A stretch of DNA of 64,000 bases, taken from NCBI GenBank assembly GCA_029778535.1, contig JAKOQB010000187.1, forward strand, positions 1-64,000, given 5' to 3'. This DNA is from Pseudomonadota bacterium. Lineage in GTDB: Bacteria > Pseudomonadota > Gammaproteobacteria > Burkholderiales > Burkholderiaceae_F. Positions 47,086 to 54,544 of this stretch are shown here, one piece after another. Numbering within the stretch: position 1 is the first letter of the stretch; every line of letters starts with the position of its first letter. Made by a program: the position numbers and the translations under genes. The notes beneath the pieces were generated by a model. It had not been told where the DNA came from. It saw only the letters and a program-made list of their open reading frames with translations, and did no database searches.

Positions 47086-48132
47086 ATGATGGGCAACCTG
47101 CAACGCAACTGGCCGGTCATCGTGCTGATCGTTGCCGTGCTGATCGGCATGGCGTTGCCGCTGCTGCTCGGCCTGTCCGCGCCGGGCTTCTACATCGAGG
47201 TGCTTCTCGGCGGGCTGATGTCGGGCGTCCTTTATTCGCTGGTGGCGCTCGGCTTCGTGCTGATCTTCAAGGCCTCCGGCGTGTTCAACTTCGCGCAGGG
47301 CGCGATGGTGCTGTTCGCGGCACTGGCGATGGCACGTCTGGCGGAGTGGATTCCGCAGTACCTCGGCATTGACAGCCGGCTCGTCGCGAACATCATCGCG
47401 TTCACGCTGGCCCTGGGGATCATGATCGTGTTCGCCTGGCTGGTGGAGCGGCTCGTGCTGCGCCATCTGGTCAACCAGGAAGCCGTCGTGCTGCTGATGG
47501 CCACGCTCGGCGTGACCTATTTCATCGACGGCTTCGGGCAGACGATCTGGGGCAGCGAGATCTACGAGATCAATCTCGGCCTGCCGAAGACGCCGACGAT
47601 GATCCTGGACGGCATTTTCCAAGGCGGCATCCTGATCAACCAGGAGGACCTGGTCGCGGCGCTGATCGCCGCGCTGCTGGTGCTGGCGCTCGCGGCGTTC
47701 TTCCAGAAGACCGCGACCGGACGGGCGCTGCGCGCGGTGGCGGACGATCACCAGGCCGCGCAGTCGATCGGCATTCCGCTGAACAAGATCTGGGTCATCG
47801 TGTGGGCGGTCGCCGGGTTTGTCGCGCTGGTGGCGGGAATGATCTGGGGCTCGAAGCTCGGCGTGCAGTTCTCGCTGTCGCAGGTCGCATTGAAGGCGCT
47901 GCCAGTCGTGATCCTCGGCGGGTTGACCTCGGTGCCGGGCGCGATCCTCGGCGGGCTGATCATCGGCGTCGGCGAGAAGTTCGCCGAGGTCTTCCTCGGA
48001 CCCGAACTGGTGAAGGCGTTCGATCTGGCCGGCGGCGGCATCGAAAACTGGTTCGCGTACATGCTCGCGCTCGCGTTCCTGCTGGTGAGGCCGGAGGGGT
48101 TGTTTGGAGAGAAGCATATCGATCGCGTTTAG
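47086..48132 (+). CDS. Liv-type ABC permease (LivH-like)
   Basis: 348 residues, about 8-9 helices. 'LLGGLMSGVLYSLVALGFVLIFKASGVFNFAQGAMVLFAAL' is the LivH signature. 'GRALRAVADDHQAAQSIGI' is the cytoplasmic coupling helix contacting the ATPase. ATG 47086 has AAAGGA upstream; GTG 47083 is possible. Confidence 0.9.
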   Translation: MMGNLQRNWPVIVLIVAVLIGMALPLLLGLSAPGFYIEVLLGGLMSGVLYSLVALGFVLIFKASGVFNFAQGAMVLFAALAMARLAEWIPQYLGIDSRLVANIIAFTLALGIMIVFAWLVERLVLRHLVNQEAVVLLMATLGVTYFIDGFGQTIWGSEIYEINLGLPKTPTMILDGIFQGGILINQEDLVAALIAALLVLALAAFFQKTATGRALRAVADDHQAAQSIGIPLNKIWVIVWAVAGFVALVAGMIWGSKLGVQFSLSQVALKALPVVILGGLTSVPGAILGGLIIGVGEKFAEVFLGPELVKAFDLAGGGIENWFAYMLALAFLLVRPEGLFGEKHIDRV

Positions 48133-48135
48133 CCG

Positions 48136-48216
48136 GTGATCCGTGATCCGTGATCTGTGATCCGTTGGGGTCGCAGCGCGCGGGAATCGGATCACGGATC
48201 ACGGATCACGGGTCAC
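48136..48216. repeat. Inverted array of heptamers, GTGATCC type
   Basis: Four tandem heptamers (GTGATCC three times and GTGATCT; 48136-48163) face four complementary GGATCAC/GGGTCAC units (48189-48216) across about 25 bp. The right arm ends 1 bp before the next gene's ATG, so the hairpin covers its ribosome-binding region. Confidence 0.88.
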
Positions 48217-48217
48217 G

Positions 48218-49282
48218 ATGCTGTACAGAGAAAACGGCCAATTCAAGACGACCTACAAGTCGGACCAGCAGCTGCTGCCGATCGTGCAGGACCGCTGGTT
48301 CATCTGGTCGCTGGTCGCGCTCGCGTTTCTTGTGCTGCCGCTCGTCGCCAGCGACTACCTGTTCCGCGCGCTGATCGTGCCGTTCCTGATCCTGACCATC
48401 GCCGCGATCGGGCTGAACATCCTGGTCGGCTACTGCGGGCAGATCTCGCTCGGCACCGCGGCCTTCATGGCGGTGGGCGCCTACGCGGCGTACAACCTCG
48501 TGATCCGCGTGCCAGCGATGAATTTCCTCGTCGTGCTGGTGCTCGCGGGACTGGTCGCTGCGCTGGTGGGCATCGTGTTCGGCGTGCCGAGCCTGCGCAT
48601 CAAGGGGCTGTATCTGGCGGTGGCGACGCTGGCGGCGCAGTTCTTCATCGACTGGATGTTCGCGCGCGTCAAGTGGTTCACCAACTACTCGCCGTCGGGG
48701 TCGGTGTCGCCGGCGCCGGTGAACGTCTTCGGTTGGACCATCGAACGGCCGGTCGACAAGTACTGGTTCGTGCTCGGCGTGCTGGTGGTGATGACGCTGC
48801 TGGCCAAGAACCTCGTGCGCTCGCACGTCGGCCGCTCCTGGATGGCGATTCGCGACATGGACGTCGCCGCGGAGGTCATCGGCATCCGGCCGCTCCATGC
48901 GAAGCTGTCGGCGTTCGCGGTGAGTTCCTTCTTCGCCGGCGTGGCCGGTGCGCTGTGGGGCTTCGTGCACCTCGGTGCGTGGGAGCCGCTGGCCTTCAAC
49001 CTCAATCTGAGTTTCAACCTGCTGTTCATGATCATCATCGGCGGCATGGGTTCGATCCTCGGCAGCTATTTCGGCGCCGCATTCATCGTCGTGCTGCCGC
49101 TGCTGCTGAACCAGTTGCCGGGCTGGCTGGGGATCGACCTGTCGACCGCGCTGTTGTCGCATCTGGAGTTGATGATCTTCGGATCGCTGATCGTGTTCTT
49201 CCTGATTGTCGAGCCGCACGGTCTGGCGCGACTATGGGCGATCGGCAAGGAGAAACTGCGGCTGTGGCCGTTCCCGCATTGA
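48218..49282 (+). CDS. Liv-type ABC permease (LivM-like)
   Basis: 354 residues, about 8-10 helices. 'LTIAAIGLNILVGYCGQISLGTAAFMAVGAYAAY' and 'GRSWMAIRDMDVAAEVIGI' are LivM marks (the second is the coupling helix). No clear Shine-Dalgarno is present: the bases before ATG 48218 are the right arm of the heptamer hairpin. Confidence 0.9.
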   Translation: MLYRENGQFKTTYKSDQQLLPIVQDRWFIWSLVALAFLVLPLVASDYLFRALIVPFLILTIAAIGLNILVGYCGQISLGTAAFMAVGAYAAYNLVIRVPAMNFLVVLVLAGLVAALVGIVFGVPSLRIKGLYLAVATLAAQFFIDWMFARVKWFTNYSPSGSVSPAPVNVFGWTIERPVDKYWFVLGVLVVMTLLAKNLVRSHVGRSWMAIRDMDVAAEVIGIRPLHAKLSAFAVSSFFAGVAGALWGFVHLGAWEPLAFNLNLSFNLLFMIIIGGMGSILGSYFGAAFIVVLPLLLNQLPGWLGIDLSTALLSHLELMIFGSLIVFFLIVEPHGLARLWAIGKEKLRLWPFPH

Positions 49283-49342
49283 TTTTCTGGGCGCTCGGGC
49301 GCGCCGACCCCGGGCAATGACTTTCGAAAGGAGACAGGCAAC

Positions 49343-50731
49343 ATGAGACTCACGACACTGAAGACCTTTGCGGTTGCGGTGGGCGTCGTCGCGGCACTCG
49401 GGTGCGGCACGGCATTCGCTCAGGGCAAGGCACCGCCGAAGGCGCCGGCCAAGGCCGCGGCAGGCGGCGGCGAGCAGTTCTTTCCGATGCTCGTCTACCG
49501 CACCGGCGCCTACGCGCCGAACGGCGTTCCGTTCGCCAACGGCTATGCGGACTATCTGAAGCTGGTCAACGCGCGCGACGGCGGCATCAATGGCGTCAAG
49601 ATCACGTTCGAGGAATGCGAGACCGGCTACGCGACCGACCGCGGCGTCGAGTGCTACGAGCGACTGAAAGGCAAGGGTCCGACCGGCGCGACCGTGTTCC
49701 AGCCGCTGTCGACCGGCATCACCTACGCGCTGACTGACAAGACCGCGACCGACAAGATCCCGCTGATCACCGCCGGCTACGGCCGCGCGGACTCGGTCGA
49801 CGGCGAGGCGTTCCCGTACAACTTCCCGCTGATGGGCACGTACTGGGACGCCGCCGACATCCTGGTGCAGCACGTCGGGAAGCTCAACGGCGGGCTCGAC
49901 AAGCTCAAGGGCAAGAAGATCGCGCTCGTGTATCACGACTCGCCGTACGGCAAGGAGCCGATCGCGCTGCTGCAGGAGCGCGCCAAGATGCACGGCTTCG
50001 AGCTGCTGCTGCTGCCGGTCACGCACCCGGGCGTCGAGCAGAAGGCGACCTGGCTGCAGATCCGCCAGCAGCGGCCCGACTATGTGTTCCTGTGGGGCTG
50101 GGGCGTGATGAACTCGACCGCGATCAAGGAAGCGGTCGCGACCGGCTATCCGCGCGACAAGATGTTCGGCGTGTGGTGGGCGGCGGCCGAACCCGACGTG
50201 CTGCCGGTCGGCGCCGATGCCAAGGGCTATCACGGGCTGGCGCTGCAGCACGGCGCGGGGATTTCCAAGGTGCAGCAGGACATCCTGAAGTTCGTGCACG
50301 ACAAGGGCCAGGGCACCGGCCCGAAGGAAGAAGTCGGTTCCGTCCTTTACAACCGCGGCATGATCAGCGCGATGCTCGGCGTCGAGGCGGTGCGCCGTGC
50401 GCAGGAGATCTACGGCAAGAAGCCGATGAACCACGAGCAAGTGCGCTGGGGACTGGAGAACCTGAACCTCGACCAGAAGCGTCTTGACGCGCTCGGCTTC
50501 GCGGGCGTGATGCGCCCGATCTCGACCAGCTGCCGCGAGCACGCCGGCGCGCATTACGCGCGCATCCAGACCTGGGACGGCGCGAAGTGGAATTTCTCGT
50601 CCGACTGGTACGAGGCCGACCAGCAGATCATCCGGCCGATGATCCAGCGGTCGGCGGCAGCCTATCTGGCGGAGAAGAAACTCCCCCGCCGCGACTGCGC
50701 CAAGGAACTGGCGGCCGGCAAGGCTGGCTGA
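49343..50731 (+). CDS. ABC transporter periplasmic substrate-binding protein (Peripla_BP_6)
   Basis: 462 residues. Signal peptide 1-26 (…GTAFA|Q), a short Ala/Pro/Lys linker, then a type I two-lobe binding fold (FFPMLVYRTGAYAPNGVPFANGYADYLKLVNARDGGINGVKITFEECE). This long-form subgroup commonly sits beside CoA ligases rather than amino-acid genes, so the ligand is more likely a carboxylate than an amino acid. That is inference from context. Confidence 0.88.
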   Translation: MRLTTLKTFAVAVGVVAALGCGTAFAQGKAPPKAPAKAAAGGGEQFFPMLVYRTGAYAPNGVPFANGYADYLKLVNARDGGINGVKITFEECETGYATDRGVECYERLKGKGPTGATVFQPLSTGITYALTDKTATDKIPLITAGYGRADSVDGEAFPYNFPLMGTYWDAADILVQHVGKLNGGLDKLKGKKIALVYHDSPYGKEPIALLQERAKMHGFELLLLPVTHPGVEQKATWLQIRQQRPDYVFLWGWGVMNSTAIKEAVATGYPRDKMFGVWWAAAEPDVLPVGADAKGYHGLALQHGAGISKVQQDILKFVHDKGQGTGPKEEVGSVLYNRGMISAMLGVEAVRRAQEIYGKKPMNHEQVRWGLENLNLDQKRLDALGFAGVMRPISTSCREHAGAHYARIQTWDGAKWNFSSDWYEADQQIIRPMIQRSAAAYLAEKKLPRRDCAKELAAGKAG

Positions 50732-50737
50732 CAGAGA

Positions 50738-50799
50738 CCGCCCGCGCCGCCGGCGCGGGCGGCTTTGGCGATGCGGCGCGATCGCCGCATCGCCAAAGC
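50738..50799. terminator. Two adjacent perfect hairpins between binding-protein and ATPase genes
   Basis: Hairpin 1: CCGCCCGCGCC (50738-50748) with GGCGCGGGCGG (50752-50762), followed by CTTT. Hairpin 2: GCTTTGGCGATGCGGCG (50762-50778) pairs perfectly over 17 bp with 50783-50799. No long U-run follows, so it may protect the upstream mRNA 3' end or act as a partial terminator that raises binding-protein levels. Confidence 0.75.
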
Positions 50800-50822
50800 C
50801 GGCAACCGAACCGAGGCACACC

Positions 50823-51629
50823 GTGTCGTCTCCGCTGCTGACCGTCAACGGCATCGAGGTCATCTACAACCACGTGATCCTCGTGTTGAAGGGCGTGTCG
50901 CTGAACGTGCCCGAGGGCGGCATCGTCGCGCTGCTCGGCGCCAACGGCGCGGGCAAGACGACGACGCTGCGCGCGGTGTCGAACCTGCTGCGCGCGGAGC
51001 GCGGCGAGGTCACCAAGGGCTCGATCGAATACAAGGGCGAAAAGATCCACGGCCTGACCGCGTATGACCTAGTCAAGCGCGGCGTGGTGCAGGTGATGGA
51101 GGGAAGGCGCTGCTTTGCCCACCTGACGGTGGAGGACAACCTGCTCACCGGCGCATATACCAGCGGAGTTTCGCGCGGCGAGGTCGCCGCGCGGCTCGAC
51201 ATGGTCTACACGTACTTCCCGCGCCTGAAGGCACGGCGCGCCAGCCAATCGGGCTACACATCCGGCGGGGAGCAGCAGATGACCGCGATCGGCCGCGCGC
51301 TGATGGCCAAGCCGCAGATGATCCTGCTCGACGAGCCGTCGATGGGACTGGCGCCGCAGGTGGTGGAGGAGATCTTCGGCATCGTGCACGACCTGAACGA
51401 CAAGGAGAAGGTGTCGTTCCTGCTCGCCGAGCAGAACACCAACATCGCGCTGCGCTACGCGCACTACGGCTACATCCTGGAAAACGGTCGCGTGGTGATG
51501 GACGGGGCCGCGCCCGAGTTGTCGGAGAACGAGGACGTGAAGGAGTTCTACCTCGGCATCTCGAAGGAGGGCCGCAGGAGCTTCCGCGACGCGAAGTTCT
51601 ATCGCCGCCGCAAGCGGTGGCTGGCCTGA
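50823..51629 (+). CDS. Liv-type ABC transporter ATP-binding protein (LivF-like)
   Basis: A 268-residue second nucleotide-binding domain: Walker A GANGAGKTT, signature YTSGGEQQM, Walker B ILLDEPSMGLAP and switch region 'SFLLAEQNTNIALRYAHYGYILENG'. The basic tail (RRSFRDAKFYRRRKRW) extends beyond the usual LivF end. GTG 50823. Its stop overlaps the next start by TGATG. Confidence 0.9.
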   Translation: MSSPLLTVNGIEVIYNHVILVLKGVSLNVPEGGIVALLGANGAGKTTTLRAVSNLLRAERGEVTKGSIEYKGEKIHGLTAYDLVKRGVVQVMEGRRCFAHLTVEDNLLTGAYTSGVSRGEVAARLDMVYTYFPRLKARRASQSGYTSGGEQQMTAIGRALMAKPQMILLDEPSMGLAPQVVEEIFGIVHDLNDKEKVSFLLAEQNTNIALRYAHYGYILENGRVVMDGAAPELSENEDVKEFYLGISKEGRRSFRDAKFYRRRKRWLA

Positions 51630-51808
51630 TGGCACGCCTGCTACCGGCGCTGTGGATCGCCGCCGCGCTGGCGGGTTGCAGCGGGCGGCCGGATTCGACG
51701 CCGCTGCCGACGCAACAGACGACGATCGACCCGGTGCTCAAGAAGCTCGATGCCGCCGAGCAGATGGAACAGAAGCGGCGCGAACAGATGGAAGACGCCG
51801 CCAAATGA
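51629..51808 (+). CDS. Small lipoprotein
   Basis: 59 residues. Signal with lipobox LAGC (Cys17), then a short mature chain with a Gln/Glu/Lys-rich helix (LKKLDAAEQMEQKRREQMEDA). Overlaps the LivF stop at its start and the CoA ligase start (ATGA) at its end, so it is translated with both. Function unknown. Confidence 0.7.
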   Translation: MARLLPALWIAAALAGCSGRPDSTPLPTQQTTIDPVLKKLDAAEQMEQKRREQMEDAAK

Positions 51809-53037
51809 AAATCGACCACTTCGATGCGCGCGAGACGCAGGACCCCGCCGCGCGCGAGCGCGATCTGGCGGCGCGCCTGCCCGCGCTGGTCGAGGCGGCA
51901 CTCGCCGCGCCGGGCTGGCGCGCGCATCTGGGCGAGATCGACCCGCGCAGGATCGATTCGCGCGCGGCGCTGGCGCGACTGCCCGTGCTGCGCAAGGGGG
52001 ACCTGATCGAGCTGCAGAAACGGCTACCGCCCTTCGGCGGCTTTGTCGCGGGGCCGATGGCGGCATTCGGACGGTTGTTCACATCGCCCGGACCGATTTT
52101 CGAACCCGAGGGCCGGCACGACGACGCGTGGCGCGCCGCGCGCGGTCTGTTTGCGGCCGGATTTCGCCGCGGCGACATCGTGCTCAACACGTTCTCGTAT
52201 CACATGACGCCGGGCGGATTCATCCTCGACAGCGGCGCGCGGGCGATCGGCTGCGCGGTGATCCCCGCCGGTCCGGGCAACACCGATCAGCAGCTTGAAG
52301 TAATCGCCCACCTGCGGCCGAACGCCTATGTCGGAACGCCCGACTTCCTGAAGATCCTGCTCGACTTCACCGTGGCGGTCGGCAGGCCGGCCGCATCCAT
52401 CGTCAAGGCCGTCGTTTCGGGCGCCGCCTTCCCGCCGACGCTGCAAGGCGAGATCAGGGCGCGCGGGATCGATGCGTATCAGATCTACGCGACCGCCGAC
52501 GTCGGCTGCATCGCCTTCGAGACCCCCGCGCGCGCCGGCATGGTCGTCAACGAGGACGTGCTGGTCGAGATCGTCCGGCCCGGCACCGGCGAGCCGGTCC
52601 GCGAGGGTGAGGTCGGTGAGATCGTCGTCACGTCGTTCGACCACGACCATCCGTGGATCCGGCTTGCGCTTGGCGACCTGTCCGCCGTACTGCCCGGCGA
52701 ATCGCCGTGCGGCCGCACCAACATGCGGATCAAGGGCTGGATGGGCCGGGCCGACCAGACGACCAAGGTCAAGGGCATGTTCGTCCGGCCCGAGCAGATC
52801 GCGGCCGTGGCGCGCCGCCATCCGGAACTGGGCCGACTGCGGCTCGTCGTCGGCCGCGCGGGCGAGGTGGACACGATGACGCTGCGTGCCGAAAGCGGGT
52901 CGCGCGATCCCGCGCTGGCGGGCGCCGTCGCCGAATCGCTGCGCGCGCTGACCAAGCTGGGCGGCGCGGTCGAGCTGGTCGTGCCGGGATCGCTGCCGAA
53001 CGACGGCAAGGTCATCGAGGACGCCCGCCCGGCGTAG
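51805..53037 (+). CDS. Phenylacetate-CoA ligase-like (PaaK family) AMP-dependent ligase
   Basis: 410 residues, PaaK-like. 'SPGPIFEPEG', 'NTFSYHMTPGGFILDSGARAIGCAVIPAGPGNTDQQ' and the C-terminal 'MGRADQTTKVKGMFVRPEQIAAVA' match the phenylacetate-CoA ligase family. Activates an aryl- or short carboxylic acid to CoA. Last gene of the importer operon; ATGA overlap with the lipoprotein gene and a terminator after it. Exact substrate not deducible. Confidence 0.85.
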   Translation: MKIDHFDARETQDPAARERDLAARLPALVEAALAAPGWRAHLGEIDPRRIDSRAALARLPVLRKGDLIELQKRLPPFGGFVAGPMAAFGRLFTSPGPIFEPEGRHDDAWRAARGLFAAGFRRGDIVLNTFSYHMTPGGFILDSGARAIGCAVIPAGPGNTDQQLEVIAHLRPNAYVGTPDFLKILLDFTVAVGRPAASIVKAVVSGAAFPPTLQGEIRARGIDAYQIYATADVGCIAFETPARAGMVVNEDVLVEIVRPGTGEPVREGEVGEIVVTSFDHDHPWIRLALGDLSAVLPGESPCGRTNMRIKGWMGRADQTTKVKGMFVRPEQIAAVARRHPELGRLRLVVGRAGEVDTMTLRAESGSRDPALAGAVAESLRALTKLGGAVELVVPGSLPNDGKVIEDARPA

Positions 53038-53050
53038 CGGCGCAAGAAAA

Positions 53051-53072
53051 AAGCCGCGCTCAGCGCGGCTTT
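53051..53072. terminator. Terminator-like hairpin after the PaaK-like gene
   Basis: GCCGCGC (53053-53059) pairs with GCGCGGC (53063-53069), preceded by AAAAAA and followed by TTT, so it can work in either direction. It lies 20 bp left of the transposon target duplication. Confidence 0.75.
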
Positions 53073-53090
53073 CCGCCTGCGGCCGTCGCT

Positions 53091-53098
53091 TTTCTTAT
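53091..53098. repeat. Left target-site duplication TTTCTTAT
   Basis: Eight bases identical to 61947-61954, directly abutting the left terminal inverted repeat. Eight bp is the usual duplication length for ISL3-family elements. Confidence 0.93.
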
Positions 53099-53123
53099 GG
53101 GTATCCGGAATCCCGTGTGGGAA
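53099..53123 (+). repeat. Left terminal inverted repeat of the transposon
   Basis: Starts GGGTATCCGGA, then A.TCC, CGTGT, GGGAA. It matches the complement of 61922-61946 at 21 of 25 bases. The transposase stop codon is 48 bp inside it. Confidence 0.9.
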
Positions 53124-53170
53124 GGCGACAACCAGGGACGTGGTCTTCTTGACCAGTCCGGTGTTGAATC

Positions 53171-54544
53171 TCAGTCGAAGTGGCCTTCTTCCAGCAGTCG
53201 GCAGAGTGTTGGAATGTGCGGGCCGTACTCGACCTTGCGTTCCTCGATCACCTCTTGAAGCACGGGCCGCTTCTTCGGCCCCGCGCCGGCGAGGAACTCC
53301 GCTGTGAAGCCTCCTGAGCCCCCGCCCACAACCGGCTTGCGCGACTTCGTTCTGACCACGCCAGAGGTCGGCTTGCGCGCCTCCTGATCGAACAGGAGCC
53401 GAGCCCTGATCACATCGAAGCTGTAGCCGCGTCCCATGCGGTTCACGTCCTTGGCCAGTCGGTTGACGCTTTCAGTATAGGCATTGGTCACCGGATAGTC
53501 GTAGATGTTGAAGATCTCCTGCCACCAACTGTTGAGCGCGCCGGCCGTCTCGCGGAACTCGGTGGCGATGAGCGGGCTCAGCCGCGTCAACCAAGTTCGC
53601 GCCTCTGCTTCTGCCGCCTTGCGATTGGGCTGGTCGTAGATGGCATAGAAGCCTTCCTTCGCCTCGTGAGCCAAGGCCAGCGCAGGGTAGAGCTTTGACC
53701 AGGCCTGGAGCTTCTCCTTCTCCTCGTCGGTCAGCTCATGCAGCCGCTTGAGCAGCACGAAGCGCTCGTTCTTCATCTTGATCCGTGTCTTCGGCTCAAG
53801 CTCTCGGCGGATGCGCTTGCGGATGCGCTCGATCGCATCGTTGGCCATTCGAACGACGTGGAACTTGTCCACCACCACCGGCCGTCCGGGCAACTGTGCA
53901 GCGACCACCTGCCGGTAGACGCTCCACATGTCCATCGTCACGACCTCGATGTTCTTCTTGTCGCGGAGGTCCTTGAAGTAGGCCAGAAGCTCGACCTTGC
54001 GCCTCGTCTTGAGGAGATCGAAGACCGAGTTCTTCTCGATGTTGGTCAGCATGCATCGGTACTCACCGACGATCTTCAGCTCGTCGATGCCCAGCACCCG
54101 CGGCACCTCGTACACAACGGTCTGCTGCGTGCGTGCCGTGTAGTCATCGAACACGTGGCGGATCGTCTTGTCGTCGACGCCGACCTCTCGCGAGACCTCG
54201 GCGAACGTGCTCTGGATGCAGCGCTGCTCTATGTAGGACACCAGGCGACTCGTCATCTGACGCTTGCCGTCCATCGAGGGCAGTGAGTCCAGCAAAGTCT
54301 TGCCACATGCCGTGCATCTGAAGCGCTTGCGCTCGAAGCTGAGTTCCACCCGCTTGCCGTGCATCGGCGTGTCCATGAAGGACTGCAGCTTCGTCCCGTG
54401 TCGATGCAACGCCTCACTGCCGCAGTTGGGGCAGGCAGTCGGCTCAACGCCCCCGACAGCCGAGATCACGTAGTGGCTCTCGTGCTGCTGTACGCCCATC
54501 GCACGAACGTGCGGCAGGTTCAGGATGTCGTGAGGCGCGTTCAA
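53171..54544 (-). CDS. tnpA: ISL3 family transposase
   Basis: 457 residues from TTG 54544. N-terminal zinc-finger pair CPNC and CTAC (about 38-41 and 78-81), an HTH (FAEVSREVGVDDKTIRHVF), then the DDE catalytic core: Asp in VLGIDELKI, Asp in VVTMDMWSVYRQ and Glu in NAYTESVNRLAK. All three catalytic residues are present, so it looks intact. The TTG start overlaps the hsdR stop as TTGA; ATG 54499 is the alternative but would drop the conserved N-terminal helix. Confidence 0.92.
   Translation of the reverse strand: MNAPHDILNLPHVRAMGVQQHESHYVISAVGGVEPTACPNCGSEALHRHGTKLQSFMDTPMHGKRVELSFERKRFRCTACGKTLLDSLPSMDGKRQMTSRLVSYIEQRCIQSTFAEVSREVGVDDKTIRHVFDDYTARTQQTVVYEVPRVLGIDELKIVGEYRCMLTNIEKNSVFDLLKTRRKVELLAYFKDLRDKKNIEVVTMDMWSVYRQVVAAQLPGRPVVVDKFHVVRMANDAIERIRKRIRRELEPKTRIKMKNERFVLLKRLHELTDEEKEKLQAWSKLYPALALAHEAKEGFYAIYDQPNRKAAEAEARTWLTRLSPLIATEFRETAGALNSWWQEIFNIYDYPVTNAYTESVNRLAKDVNRMGRGYSFDVIRARLLFDQEARKPTSGVVRTKSRKPVVGGGSGGFTAEFLAGAGPKKRPVLQEVIEERKVEYGPHIPTLCRLLEEGHFD

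Noticed and set aside
45924-48216. CRISPR array
   Set aside because: The repeats are contiguous 7-mers in facing orientation without unique spacers, and no cas genes are near.
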